Origin: Candidatus Microthrix parvicella Bio17-1
GTDB lineage: Bacteria > Actinomycetota > Acidimicrobiia > Acidimicrobiales > Microtrichaceae
Length of the DNA: 64,000 nt
Assembly: GCF_000299415.1 (NCBI RefSeq)
Contig: NZ_AMPG01000002.1
Span: 310,001-374,000 of the forward strand
Direction: 5' to 3'
Of the stretch, positions 16,628-24,717 are shown piece after piece. The notes beneath the pieces were generated by a model. The model saw only the letters and a program-made list of their open reading frames with translations. It was not told the origin of the DNA and ran no database searches. The first letter of the stretch is position 1; each line of letters opens with the position of its first letter. The translations under genes were made by a program, and so were the position numbers.

Positions 16628-18105
16628 GCTGTACCCACCATCTCCGACGTTGGCGTTGCGTCCAACGGCACCTCCGAGTCAAGGGGCTCCGAGTCAAGGG
16701 GCTCCACGACGGGCGGCTCCGGGGTCGGCGACCACCTCCGCAACCAGCGACCGAGGCCGGTGTCGGCCATTGCGGGAGTGGATCGGCCGACCACTGCCAG
16801 GCAGCGGGCGGCAGCCAAGCCTGCATACGCGATCATCAGCGGTTCGAGCGCCATCCGGTAGCGATCCGCCCCCTGGGTGAGGCTCACGGCGGCCACGACG
16901 GAGCCCGCCACCAGGATCACGGGGGCAATCAATTGACCTTCCCGGCGGGCCAGCACCACGCCTGCGATACCAAGTGGCAACAGCAACTGCCACGAGATGA
17001 GTCCACCCCACACCACCCAATGCGGGCCTCGCAGCTCCAGGACCTCGATGAAGAAGCTCTGCTGTACCGGCCGAAAAAAGCCGAACGTGCGGGCGATTCG
17101 TGCCGCGGCGACCACCGGGAGCCTCGCCCGGTGAGTCTGGATGTAGTCACCGGCGATGTTCCGAGCGACCAGATCCCGCTCGCTGGCGTCCATGTCCAGG
17201 TTCATCAGGCTTCGGCTTCGGTCGAAACACGAATAGTCCGAGTAGCCGGTCAACGGCCCGTAGAACGCGGAATCGCAGTTGCCCTGCAGCATCGTGGTGC
17301 CGACGCCGGTGGTCATCAAGACCGGCTCCTCGAAGCGGTGCATGTTGGACCAGAGCCACGGGCCCAACACCATCAGGGCACCTGCACCAAACGCTGCGCT
17401 GTGCAACGCCAGGCGCTGCCACGGCAGCGACCGGTGACGCCACAGCAGCACCAAGATCACGACGCCCGCCAGGATCAGTTCCGATCGCGTGGCGGCCGCG
17501 ACCCCAAGCGCCAGGCCTGCGGTCAGCACTGCGCCAGGTCCTGGCCGGTCGTCGTAGACCAGCAGCGCGTACAGCCAAAGCGAAGTTGCCGTCATCACCA
17601 GTGGCTCAGCCAGGATCAGCGCATCCCAGCTCCACATGTTCACGTTCACTGTGGCAATCACCGCCGCCCCGATCGCGGCCCAGCCCACCATGCGTGCGCT
17701 GGGCGGAGGGCCGCGACGGCGGCGGCCCGCCAGTCGGGCAGCGGAGAGCGCAAGCAACGGCACGGCAAGTGACCCAACCAGAGCCGTGAGCATTCGATGA
17801 TCGTCCGGCGTGGTCAGCCCAATTCGGCTGCCCAGGCTCAAGAGCACCGGGTAACCGGGAGGATGGGCCGCCGTTTCCTCGGTGACCATGGAGAATTCGA
17901 ACGCTCGCCGAAAGCCCTCCTTCGGCAGCGAATTGCCAAGAGCGTGGTAATAGCCGCCGTCTCCGGTCAGTGGCTGATCGGGGTTGATCTGGGTGATGTA
18001 GGCGACCCGAAACCCCAAGGCCACCATCCAAATGGCGAGCACGACCCACAAGACGCGGCCGGGCACCGCAACCCGCTTGGGTGCGAGCGCCGACTCATCC
18101 TCCAT
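16624..18105 (-). CDS. polytopic glycosyltransferase, GT39/PMT_2-like (second copy)
   Basis: 493 aa, about ten membrane helices beginning VLWVVLAIWMVALGFRVAY. The first outer loop has DQPLTGDGGYYHALGN and then AAHPPGYPVLLSLG, the acidic residues and HPPGYP motif of ArnT/PMT-type GT-C transferases. A Glu/Pro/Asp-rich cytoplasmic tail contains a short duplicated EPLDSEPLDSE segment. It probably adds a sugar from a polyprenyl-phosphate donor to a surface acceptor. ATG 18105 lies 11 nt inside the end of LamG-like copy B, so it is translated in the unit copy B - this gene - serB. Confidence 0.8.
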   Translation of the reverse strand: MEDESALAPKRVAVPGRVLWVVLAIWMVALGFRVAYITQINPDQPLTGDGGYYHALGNSLPKEGFRRAFEFSMVTEETAAHPPGYPVLLSLGSRIGLTTPDDHRMLTALVGSLAVPLLALSAARLAGRRRRGPPPSARMVGWAAIGAAVIATVNVNMWSWDALILAEPLVMTATSLWLYALLVYDDRPGPGAVLTAGLALGVAAATRSELILAGVVILVLLWRHRSLPWQRLALHSAAFGAGALMVLGPWLWSNMHRFEEPVLMTTGVGTTMLQGNCDSAFYGPLTGYSDYSCFDRSRSLMNLDMDASERDLVARNIAGDYIQTHRARLPVVAAARIARTFGFFRPVQQSFFIEVLELRGPHWVVWGGLISWQLLLPLGIAGVVLARREGQLIAPVILVAGSVVAAVSLTQGADRYRMALEPLMIAYAGLAAARCLAVVGRSTPAMADTGLGRWLRRWSPTPEPPVVEPLDSEPLDSEVPLDATPTSEMVGTA

Positions 18106-18808
18106 CGCGGTAAACCTTCACGCTGTCGAACGACACGGCGGCACCGCCGGCGGACGACAGCCCCACGTTGGTTGGCATCTCCTCCAGAGCTACCTGGCCG
18201 AGCGTCAGGTTGCCCACCCACACTTGGACCTCGTCCCGGCCGAACTCCAAGGTGATGTCAAACGACCCGGCCAGGTCGACCGGGCCGAACGTATTCAAAG
18301 CAACGGCGCCGGCTCCATCGATGCGCTCGACACCGGCTGCGGCGAACGACGGGTTGAAGCTGACCCGCGTGAAGTCCTGCGGTGAGCGGTACCCATAGAC
18401 CAGGCCGACGCCGTCAGCGCCGCCTGAGACGCGGGCCTGAACGACCAGCCGATCTGCTTGTGGCAGCTTGGTCAGCGCCAACGAGGGGGTCGCAAGCTCG
18501 GGGTCGGCGATCAACTTCGCCTCGCCGTCGGCCGTGACCCAATCGCCCGCCACAACCTCCCAGTCGGCCGAATCCGACAACGGCCCGTCGGCACCATCAA
18601 AGTCATCTGCGACGACCTGCTGGCCGAGCACCAGGTCGGGTGCCTGGGTAGCGGCGTCGGGGGGCCTCAAGGTCGTTTCGTCGTAGCGCTCCGCCAGCAC
18701 GACCACGGCCCACAACAGGAGTGACACCTGCGCCACCCGGAACAGAACGCGCAGCGGCGACCGCCCCAGAAGGGGCGGTCGCCGCTGCGACGCGTCGGTC
18801 GAGACCAC
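18095..18808 (-). CDS. single-pass membrane protein with extracytoplasmic LamG-like domain (copy B)
   Basis: About 237 aa from GTG 18808; GTG 18736 is a shorter alternative. A basic N-terminus precedes the membrane helix VAQVSLLLWAVVVLAE. Outside it, DWEVVAGDWVTADGEAKL and GVGLVYGYRSPQDFTRVSFN match the motifs of copy A (10.3-11.2 kb), giving the same LamG/concanavalin-like domain. The two are paralogs at opposite ends of the same island. The frame also runs through the Gly-rich 3' end of pnp, which is shadow. A perfect 17-bp hairpin (18751-18788) lies within the codons after the preferred GTG, which either attenuates expression or argues for the shorter start. Confidence 0.65.
   Translation of the reverse strand: MVSTDASQRRPPLLGRSPLRVLFRVAQVSLLLWAVVVLAERYDETTLRPPDAATQAPDLVLGQQVVADDFDGADGPLSDSADWEVVAGDWVTADGEAKLIADPELATPSLALTKLPQADRLVVQARVSGGADGVGLVYGYRSPQDFTRVSFNPSFAAAGVERIDGAGAVALNTFGPVDLAGSFDITLEFGRDEVQVWVGNLTLGQVALEEMPTNVGLSSAGGAAVSFDSVKVYRDGG
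18751..18788 (-). terminator. perfect 17-bp hairpin downstream of pnp
   Basis: Two perfectly complementary 17-nt arms (18751-18767 and 18772-18788) are separated by a 4-nt loop. It lies 40 nt past the pnp stop codon on the pnp strand. There is no U-run after it, as is common in GC-rich actinobacteria. It could terminate or attenuate pnp transcription before the glycan genes, or protect the pnp mRNA 3' end. It overlaps the predicted N-terminal codons of the LamG-like copy B. Confidence 0.6.
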
Positions 18809-18827
18809 GCCGGAAGGCTCGGTGGGC

Positions 18828-21392
18828 CTAGCGACCGCGCCGGCCACCCCGGCCCCCGCCGCCTCCACGGCGACCGCCGCCGCCGCCACCCGCGTTACGG
18901 GGGGCGGGCTCGGGTCCAAGATCGCCGTAGGCCTCGGTCAGCTTGGCCTCCAGCACCGGAGCAAACTCAGGTGCCCGCTGTGGGCCGCCCGAGCCACTGC
19001 CACCGGAATCGGTGCTGCCCGAATCGGACGCACCGGAAGCCTGGGCAGCGCCGTCGCGACCACCGGAGCGGTCGTCGTTGCGGCCGGACGTGGCGGCGGA
19101 ACGGCCCTGTGACGGGCCGTCAGCTTTTGGGGAATCAGACCGGCCTCCGCCGGTGTCCCCGCCGGACTTTCCGCCGGTGTCGCCGGCCATGCGCAGCGAC
19201 ACCTTGCCGTTGGGGTCGATGTCCTCCACGTACACGGCGAGGTCCTGGCCCAACTCGAGCACGTCCTCAACCTTGTCGATGCGCTTGCCGCCACCGATCT
19301 TTGAGATGTGCAGCAAGCCGTCACGGCCAGGCAGGATGTTGATGAAGGCGCCGAACTTGGTGATCGAGACCACCTTGCCGGTGTACTCCGCGTTCACCTC
19401 GGGGGTGGGCGGGTCGAGGATCAGACGGATCTGACGCTCGGCCTCGGCCACGGCGTTGCCGTCAACGGCCGAGACGGACACAACGCCCACCATGCCGTCG
19501 TCGTCCACCGAGATGTCGGCACCGGTCTCACCCTGGATCGAGTTGATCACCTTGCCCTTGGGGCCGATGACCTCACCGATCTTGTCGGCGGGGATCTCGA
19601 AGCTGATGATCTTCGGCGCGGTCTCGTTGACCTCTGAGCGAGGCTCGGGCAGCGCGGCGTTCATCGAATCGAGGATCGCCAGACGAGCCTCCTTGGCCTG
19701 GTTGAGGGCGGCGATCAGCACGTCGGCGGGGATGCCCTCGATCTTGGTGTCGAGTTGCAACGCCGTGACGAACTCGGACGTACCGGCCACCTTGAAGTCC
19801 ATGTCGCCGAAGGCGTCCTCCGCACCGAGGATGTCGGTGAGGGTGGTGTACTTCCCGTCGGCGTACACCAGGCCCATCGCGATACCGGCAACCGGCGCCC
19901 GCAGGGGCACACCGGCGTCCATCAGCGAGAGGCTGGATGCGCAGACCGACGCCATCGAGGTCGAGCCGTTGGACGACAGCACCTCGGACACCAGCCGGAT
20001 GGTGTAGGGGAACTCCGACATGGCGGGCACCAGTGGGAACAGCGCCTTCTCGGCGAGCGCACCATGGCCGATCTCGCGGCGCTTCGGGCCACGCATGAAG
20101 CCAGGCTCGCCGGTGGAGAACGGCGGGAAGTTGTAGTGGTGCATGTAGCGCTTTTTGGTGACCGGGTCGATGCCGTCGATCATTTGGTCCATGCGGCCGA
20201 TACCCAAGGTGGTGATGTTGAGCACCTGGGTTTCGCCACGCTGGAACAAGCCGGTGCCGTGGGCGGTGGGCACGACGCCAACCTCCGACGACAGGGGACG
20301 CAGGTCCTTCGGACCACGGCCGTCGATGCGGGCGCCGTCGTTGACGATGCGGCTGCGCACCGCCTCCTTGGTGGCGGCACGGAAGGCTGCCTTGGCCTGC
20401 TTCTCGGCGTTGGAGCGCTCGGCCTCGTCTGCGGCGCCGGCCACGGTGGCGACCAGCTCGTCACGCAACGCGGATTCGGCAGCGGTGCGCTCAGCCTTGT
20501 CTGCGATCGACGCGGTCTCAACGATGCGGTCACCGGCGGCCGCAGCGACGGCGTCGGCGACCTCGGGGCTGTAGTCCACCTGCGGGACCCAGGCAATCGC
20601 CTCGGGGATGCCGTGAGCCTCCTGATGGACCTCCACCAGCTGACGCTGCAGCTCGATCATGGCTGCGATGTGTGCCTTGGAGGCCTCGAGACCGGCCGCA
20701 AGGGCCTCCTCGTTCACCTTGGGGGCGCCGTCTTCGTAGAGCTCCCAGGCACCCTCGGTGCCACCGGCCTCCACCATCATCACGGCGATATCACCGTCTT
20801 CGAGTTGGCGCCCGGCAACGACCATGTCGAAGGCTCCGGCGTCGGACTCGGCATAGGTGGGATGGGCCAGCCACTCGCCATCGGCGGTGTAGCTCAGGCG
20901 GACGGCGCCGACGGGCCCCTCGAAGGGGATGCCCGACAGCATCAACGCTGCCGAAGCGCCGTTGAGCGCCAGCACGTCATAGGGGTTTTCCTGATCGGCA
21001 CCCAGCACGAGGCCCACCACGTGCACCTCGTTGCGGAAGCTGCTGGGGAACGACGGACGAAGCGGCCGGTCGATCAGTCGGCAGGTGAGGATTGCGGCCT
21101 CTGAGGCACGCCCCTCACGGCGAAAGAACGAGCCCGGGATCTTGCCGGCGGCGTACGAACGCTCCTCGATGTCGACCGTGAGCGGGAAGAAGTCGGCGCC
21201 CTCGCGCACCCGGCGGGATGCCGTGGCGGTGACGAGCACCCTGGTGTCCCCCATGCCGACCAGGACGGAGCCGTCGGCGAGGGAGGCCAGCCGTCCGGCC
21301 TCCATGGTGATTTCCTTGCCGTCGACGAGATCGGTCTCTTCCGCGACGGTTGCGCGCACTCTCAGTGCGCCTTCGATTGGCTGTGTGGCCAT
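18828..21392 (-). CDS. pnp: polyribonucleotide nucleotidyltransferase (PNPase)
   Basis: Phosphorolytic 3'-5' exoribonuclease, about 854 aa. Two RNase PH domains (first around residues 15-150 with SFFRREGRASEAAIL; second with RGETQVLNITTLG and the catalytic-region FGDMDFKVAGT) are separated by the all-alpha domain. KH domain PADKIGEVIGPKGKVIN and S1 domain YTGKVVSITKFGAFI follow. The tail is long, Ser/Asp then Gly/Arg-rich, as in actinobacterial enzymes. ATG 21392 has an excellent AAGGAG 6 nt upstream. Usual neighbour rpsO is upstream, but separated by a plus-strand lipoprotein-like gene. Confidence 0.97.
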   Translation of the reverse strand: MATQPIEGALRVRATVAEETDLVDGKEITMEAGRLASLADGSVLVGMGDTRVLVTATASRRVREGADFFPLTVDIEERSYAAGKIPGSFFRREGRASEAAILTCRLIDRPLRPSFPSSFRNEVHVVGLVLGADQENPYDVLALNGASAALMLSGIPFEGPVGAVRLSYTADGEWLAHPTYAESDAGAFDMVVAGRQLEDGDIAVMMVEAGGTEGAWELYEDGAPKVNEEALAAGLEASKAHIAAMIELQRQLVEVHQEAHGIPEAIAWVPQVDYSPEVADAVAAAAGDRIVETASIADKAERTAAESALRDELVATVAGAADEAERSNAEKQAKAAFRAATKEAVRSRIVNDGARIDGRGPKDLRPLSSEVGVVPTAHGTGLFQRGETQVLNITTLGIGRMDQMIDGIDPVTKKRYMHHYNFPPFSTGEPGFMRGPKRREIGHGALAEKALFPLVPAMSEFPYTIRLVSEVLSSNGSTSMASVCASSLSLMDAGVPLRAPVAGIAMGLVYADGKYTTLTDILGAEDAFGDMDFKVAGTSEFVTALQLDTKIEGIPADVLIAALNQAKEARLAILDSMNAALPEPRSEVNETAPKIISFEIPADKIGEVIGPKGKVINSIQGETGADISVDDDGMVGVVSVSAVDGNAVAEAERQIRLILDPPTPEVNAEYTGKVVSITKFGAFINILPGRDGLLHISKIGGGKRIDKVEDVLELGQDLAVYVEDIDPNGKVSLRMAGDTGGKSGGDTGGGRSDSPKADGPSQGRSAATSGRNDDRSGGRDGAAQASGASDSGSTDSGGSGSGGPQRAPEFAPVLEAKLTEAYGDLGPEPAPRNAGGGGGGRRGGGGGRGGRRGR

Positions 21393-21669
21393 GTGGTTCT
21401 CCTTGATGTGGTGCATCCGCGCATTTCGTGCGACGGCTCACACCTCTGTGGAGCGGAGAGGCCAGCAGACAGTTGTCGGCCTCCGAACGTCCCCAGGGTC
21501 AGCGAGGAACGAAGTCGCTCGGTGACTCGGGCGGCGCTTCGGGGGGCGGCAACTGGCGGCTGGACTCAACCGCATTCGTGAACCCCCCATCGTAGCCGAC
21601 AATCCCCGCTCGCCGCTGCGCCCGCCGGCACCGCTGCCACAACGGCCGCACCCGATACGCTGAATCGTC

Positions 21670-22011
21670 ATGTTCTCAGCCCGACACAGCCGGCATCGCG
21701 CAACGAAAAGCGGCTGCGGGCGGGCGGCTCTCGGCGTGGCGGTGGTGCTCAGCCTTGGAGCGCCCACCACAGGATGCGGGGGCACGGGCCAACCCTCGGC
21801 CGACGACTTCGAACGGACCGTCGTGGAATCCACCGCGGGGTCCCAGGTGGGTGCGGACGTGGCGAAGTCCTATGCCCGGTGCCTCTACCGGGAGACCGAC
21901 GGGCGTGTCGAGGTGCTCGTCGAGCACCTCGAGGATGGTGACTATCGGCCGGTCGGGCCCGAGGCCGAGGCCTTGGCGGCCTGCTCAGACAAGCTGAACG
22001 CCGGCGACTGA
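21670..22011 (+). CDS. small secreted/lipoprotein-like protein
   Basis: 113 aa. A basic N-terminus (RHSRHRATKSGCGR) is followed by the hydrophobic stretch AALGVAVVLSLGAPTTGCGG, which looks like a signal peptide with a non-ideal lipobox (TTGC). The mature part (FERTVVES, YARCLYRETDGRVE, AACSDKLNAGD) has two cysteines that could pair. Function unknown. It is convergent with rpsO (6 bp between stops) and divergent from pnp, occupying the space that normally only holds the pnp promoter. Confidence 0.6.
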   Translation: MFSARHSRHRATKSGCGRAALGVAVVLSLGAPTTGCGGTGQPSADDFERTVVESTAGSQVGADVAKSYARCLYRETDGRVEVLVEHLEDGDYRPVGPEAEALAACSDKLNAGD

Positions 22012-22017
22012 AGCGGC

Positions 22018-22299
22018 CTAGCGACGAAGCCCGAGATCGGCGATCAGCGAGCGGTAGCTCTCGATGTCGGTGTTCTTCAGGTAGTTGAGCAACCGACGGC
22101 GACGTCCCACCATCTGGAGGAGGCCACGACGGGTGTGGTGGTCCTTCTTGTGAGACCGGAGATGCTCGGTGAGGTGCGTGATGCGAGCGCTCAACAGCGC
22201 GATCTGAACCTCGGGTGACCCGGTGTCGGACTCGTCACGCCGGTGCTTGGCAATGATGTCGGCCTTGGGCGGCATATTGGTGGGAACGTGATTGGACAT
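22018..22299 (-). CDS. rpsO: 30S ribosomal protein S15
   Basis: 93 aa. The family pattern is complete: [35 protein letters not shown] and [10 protein letters not shown] with the C-terminal [12 protein letters not shown]. It binds 16S rRNA helices early in 30S assembly. ATG 22299 has GGAG close upstream; ATG 22275 is an internal alternative and would match the shorter bacterial form. Confidence 0.97.
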   Translation of the reverse strand: MSNHVPTNMPPKADIIAKHRRDESDTGSPEVQIALLSARITHLTEHLRSHKKDHHTRRGLLQMVGRRRRLLNYLKNTDIESYRSLIADLGLRR

Positions 22300-22430
22300 G
22301 GTGCTCCGAGTGGGCGTTGGGCCCGGCCTTCATGTGGGTGGTCGGCCTCAGCCGTCCTCCGCACCGAACGCGGGCGCCGGAAGGTTCCGGCGAACCGACA
22401 ACGCTACCGCCGGGCGGCCCGGGGTACGAA

Positions 22431-23564
22431 TCAGGCTGCGGTGACGTCCGGTACGTGGCGATGCCAGGCGAACGCCGGACCGGCACGCTTGACCGCCGTG
22501 TCGGTGTATTCCTGCGGTTCGGGGAGCGCCAGGTCAAATACCGCAGCGCCCGGCTCGTAACACGCCGAATGGATGGCGGGCAGGTCGGGATCCTCCCCCA
22601 CTCCCAGCTCAACGAAGGCGGCCCGCAGGTCGTCGCCCAGCCTTCCCTCCAACAGCTCGGCCATGATCGCCGGCAGTGTCTCCGGATCCGACAACAACCA
22701 CGAGTGTCCAGCCTTTTCCACCGTGATGAGGTCGGCACCAACGCGCCGGGCGGCATCCTCGCTGGTGCGGTGTGGTACCGCCACGTCGCGGTCGCCGTGC
22801 AGGATGTAGAACGGCACGCCTTCCGCCGCGGCCGCATCCAGTGCATAGCGACTCGACCGGGTCCGCAGGATCGACACCGCCGGACCCAACAACCTCCAGG
22901 GCTTGGCCACGTGACCCAGCAGGGTCGGCGTGAACAGTCGCAGAAACTTGACCGCCTGCCGAGGATCGCGGGAGAGGGGCGGCACCAGAATCGAGTCCAC
23001 CATCAGCGCCACGCCGACGGCCCCGAGCAGCGGGGGCCACACCCGAAACAGATAGACCATGCGGTCCCAGGTGTCGCCAACGATGGCATCGATCAACACC
23101 ACCCCCAACACCCGCTCGGGGTGGTTGGCCGCCAACTGGGTCACCAGTCGACCGCCCATCGAGTGGCCTGCCAACAGTGCGTGGCGGATCCCCAGTTCGT
23201 CGAGCACCCGCTTCACCAACGCCGAGTAGGCGGCGATGTTGGCGCCGTCCTCCGGCAGGCCTGCGGTACCGCCGTGGCCTGCGATGTCGATGGCGATCAC
23301 CCGAAACCCCATGCCGCAGAGACGCGACAGGGTCTGTGCATAGAGGAACCCCTCGGCGGTGAAGCCATGAATGACCACCAGAGGTATGCCGCTGCCCGCC
23401 ATCGTGATGCCCACTGGGTGGCCGTCGTCCAAGTGGATTCGGTGTCGAGCCAGGCGCGGCGGTCGGCTGAGCCCCACGCCCTGCGGTGCATCGGTGATAG
23501 GGCCGACCAGCGGGTCCGTCACCTCTCCGTCGGGACGATCCTTGATCAGTTGCCTAGAAGCCAT
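22431..23564 (-). CDS. alpha/beta hydrolase
   Basis: 377 aa. Oxyanion-loop HGFTAEG, nucleophile elbow GHSMGGRL with the catalytic Ser, acid-region ILHGDRDVAVP and the catalytic His in KAGHSWLL make a complete triad. A roughly 70-aa lid around WPPLLGAVGVALMVDSILVPPLS is rather hydrophobic. The substrate is unknown; esterase, lipase or haloperoxidase-like activities are possible. ATG 23564 has a strong GGGAGG 7 nt upstream and overlaps the ribF end by 11 nt, so it belongs to the ribF transcript. Confidence 0.82.
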   Translation of the reverse strand: MASRQLIKDRPDGEVTDPLVGPITDAPQGVGLSRPPRLARHRIHLDDGHPVGITMAGSGIPLVVIHGFTAEGFLYAQTLSRLCGMGFRVIAIDIAGHGGTAGLPEDGANIAAYSALVKRVLDELGIRHALLAGHSMGGRLVTQLAANHPERVLGVVLIDAIVGDTWDRMVYLFRVWPPLLGAVGVALMVDSILVPPLSRDPRQAVKFLRLFTPTLLGHVAKPWRLLGPAVSILRTRSSRYALDAAAAEGVPFYILHGDRDVAVPHRTSEDAARRVGADLITVEKAGHSWLLSDPETLPAIMAELLEGRLGDDLRAAFVELGVGEDPDLPAIHSACYEPGAAVFDLALPEPQEYTDTAVKRAGPAFAWHRHVPDVTAA

Positions 23565-24582
23565 GGCCTACCTCCCGTGTACTACCGCTGCCGGTCGCAA
23601 CTCCAAGGAGGCGACGAGCCTGGTCACAGTCTCGACCGATCTGCTGGGTCAATCCCTCAAAAGTATCGAAGGCCGCGTCGCCACGAATGCGATGGGTGAA
23701 GCGCACGGCCACGGTCTCGCCATACAAGTCGCCCTGCCAGTCGAGCACGTGTACCTCCAGCACGACGTCGCCACCCTCCCCGTACACCGTTGGCCGGTTG
23801 CCCAGGTAGATGGCGGCCGGTAGCTCGGTGCCATCGTCTCGCACCAGCCAACCGGCACAGATCCCGGGTTCCGGGCGCAGCATCTCGGGAGCCACCGCCA
23901 CGTTGGCCGTGGGAAAACCCCAGGTGCGGCCTCGCCGATCACCCTCCACCACGACGCCACGCAGCTCGTGAGGTCGACCCAGCATGACGTTGGCCGCATC
24001 GAGGCGGCCTTCGGTGAGGGCCCGACGGATCGCCGTGGAACTGACCTGCTCCTCCACCCGGGCCGCCTGCCCGTCGGCGCCTACCAGCGGCAGACCCTCA
24101 ACCTTGAATCCCACGTCAGCACCGGCATCCTCCAGCATGGTCACGTCCCCGCCCCGACGATGCCCAAATCGAAAATCGGCGCCCACCATCACCATTCGGC
24201 TGCGCAGTTCGTCCACCAGCAACCGCTTGATGAAGTGCTCCGGCTCCTCCAGCGCACGATCGGCGTCGAAGGCCATCACGTAGGTGGCGTCCACCCCGGT
24301 TTCGGCCAACAGCTCCAGCTTGGTGGCGGTGTCGCACAGCAGCCGTGGGGCCGAGTCGGGCCGCAGCACCCTTGCCGGATGGGGCTCGAAGGTGACGACC
24401 ACCGAGGCCAGGCCTCGCTCCCTTGCGGCATCTGCGAGACGGCCGATCACGGCCCGATGGCCGAGGTGAACACCGTCGTAGGCGCCGATGGTCACCGCTG
24501 CACCGTCCCAGGGCACGTCCGCGCTGGAACCCCGCGCGGCCGGATCTGCAGGGCGGGGGGCGCCATCACCGAGGATCAGCAC
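23554..24582 (-). CDS. ribF: bifunctional riboflavin kinase / FAD synthetase
   Basis: 342 aa from GTG 24582. The N-terminal FAD synthetase (nucleotidyltransferase) domain has GAYDGVHLGHRAVI, VTFEPHPARVL, DFRFGHRRGGD and VSSTAIRRAL. The C-terminal flavokinase domain has GRTWGFPTANVA and LEVHVLDWQGDLYG. It converts riboflavin to FMN and FAD. Its position between truB and rpsO is conserved in many bacteria; here the pat-like gene on the other strand lies between it and truB. The two divergent starts are about 135 bp apart. Confidence 0.94.
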   Translation of the reverse strand: MLILGDGAPRPADPAARGSSADVPWDGAAVTIGAYDGVHLGHRAVIGRLADAARERGLASVVVTFEPHPARVLRPDSAPRLLCDTATKLELLAETGVDATYVMAFDADRALEEPEHFIKRLLVDELRSRMVMVGADFRFGHRRGGDVTMLEDAGADVGFKVEGLPLVGADGQAARVEEQVSSTAIRRALTEGRLDAANVMLGRPHELRGVVVEGDRRGRTWGFPTANVAVAPEMLRPEPGICAGWLVRDDGTELPAAIYLGNRPTVYGEGGDVVLEVHVLDWQGDLYGETVAVRFTHRIRGDAAFDTFEGLTQQIGRDCDQARRLLGVATGSGSTREVGHGF

Positions 24583-24717
24583 TCCACCACCGTACGGTGT
24601 GCGACGACCATCCGACGAGTAGGGACCAAAGCGGCGAACCCTGAAGGGCTCACCCCGGCGACTCGAAACACCCGCAGGTCAGCCATCATGGGGCCAGGCC
24701 GTCCTACGATCGGCACC

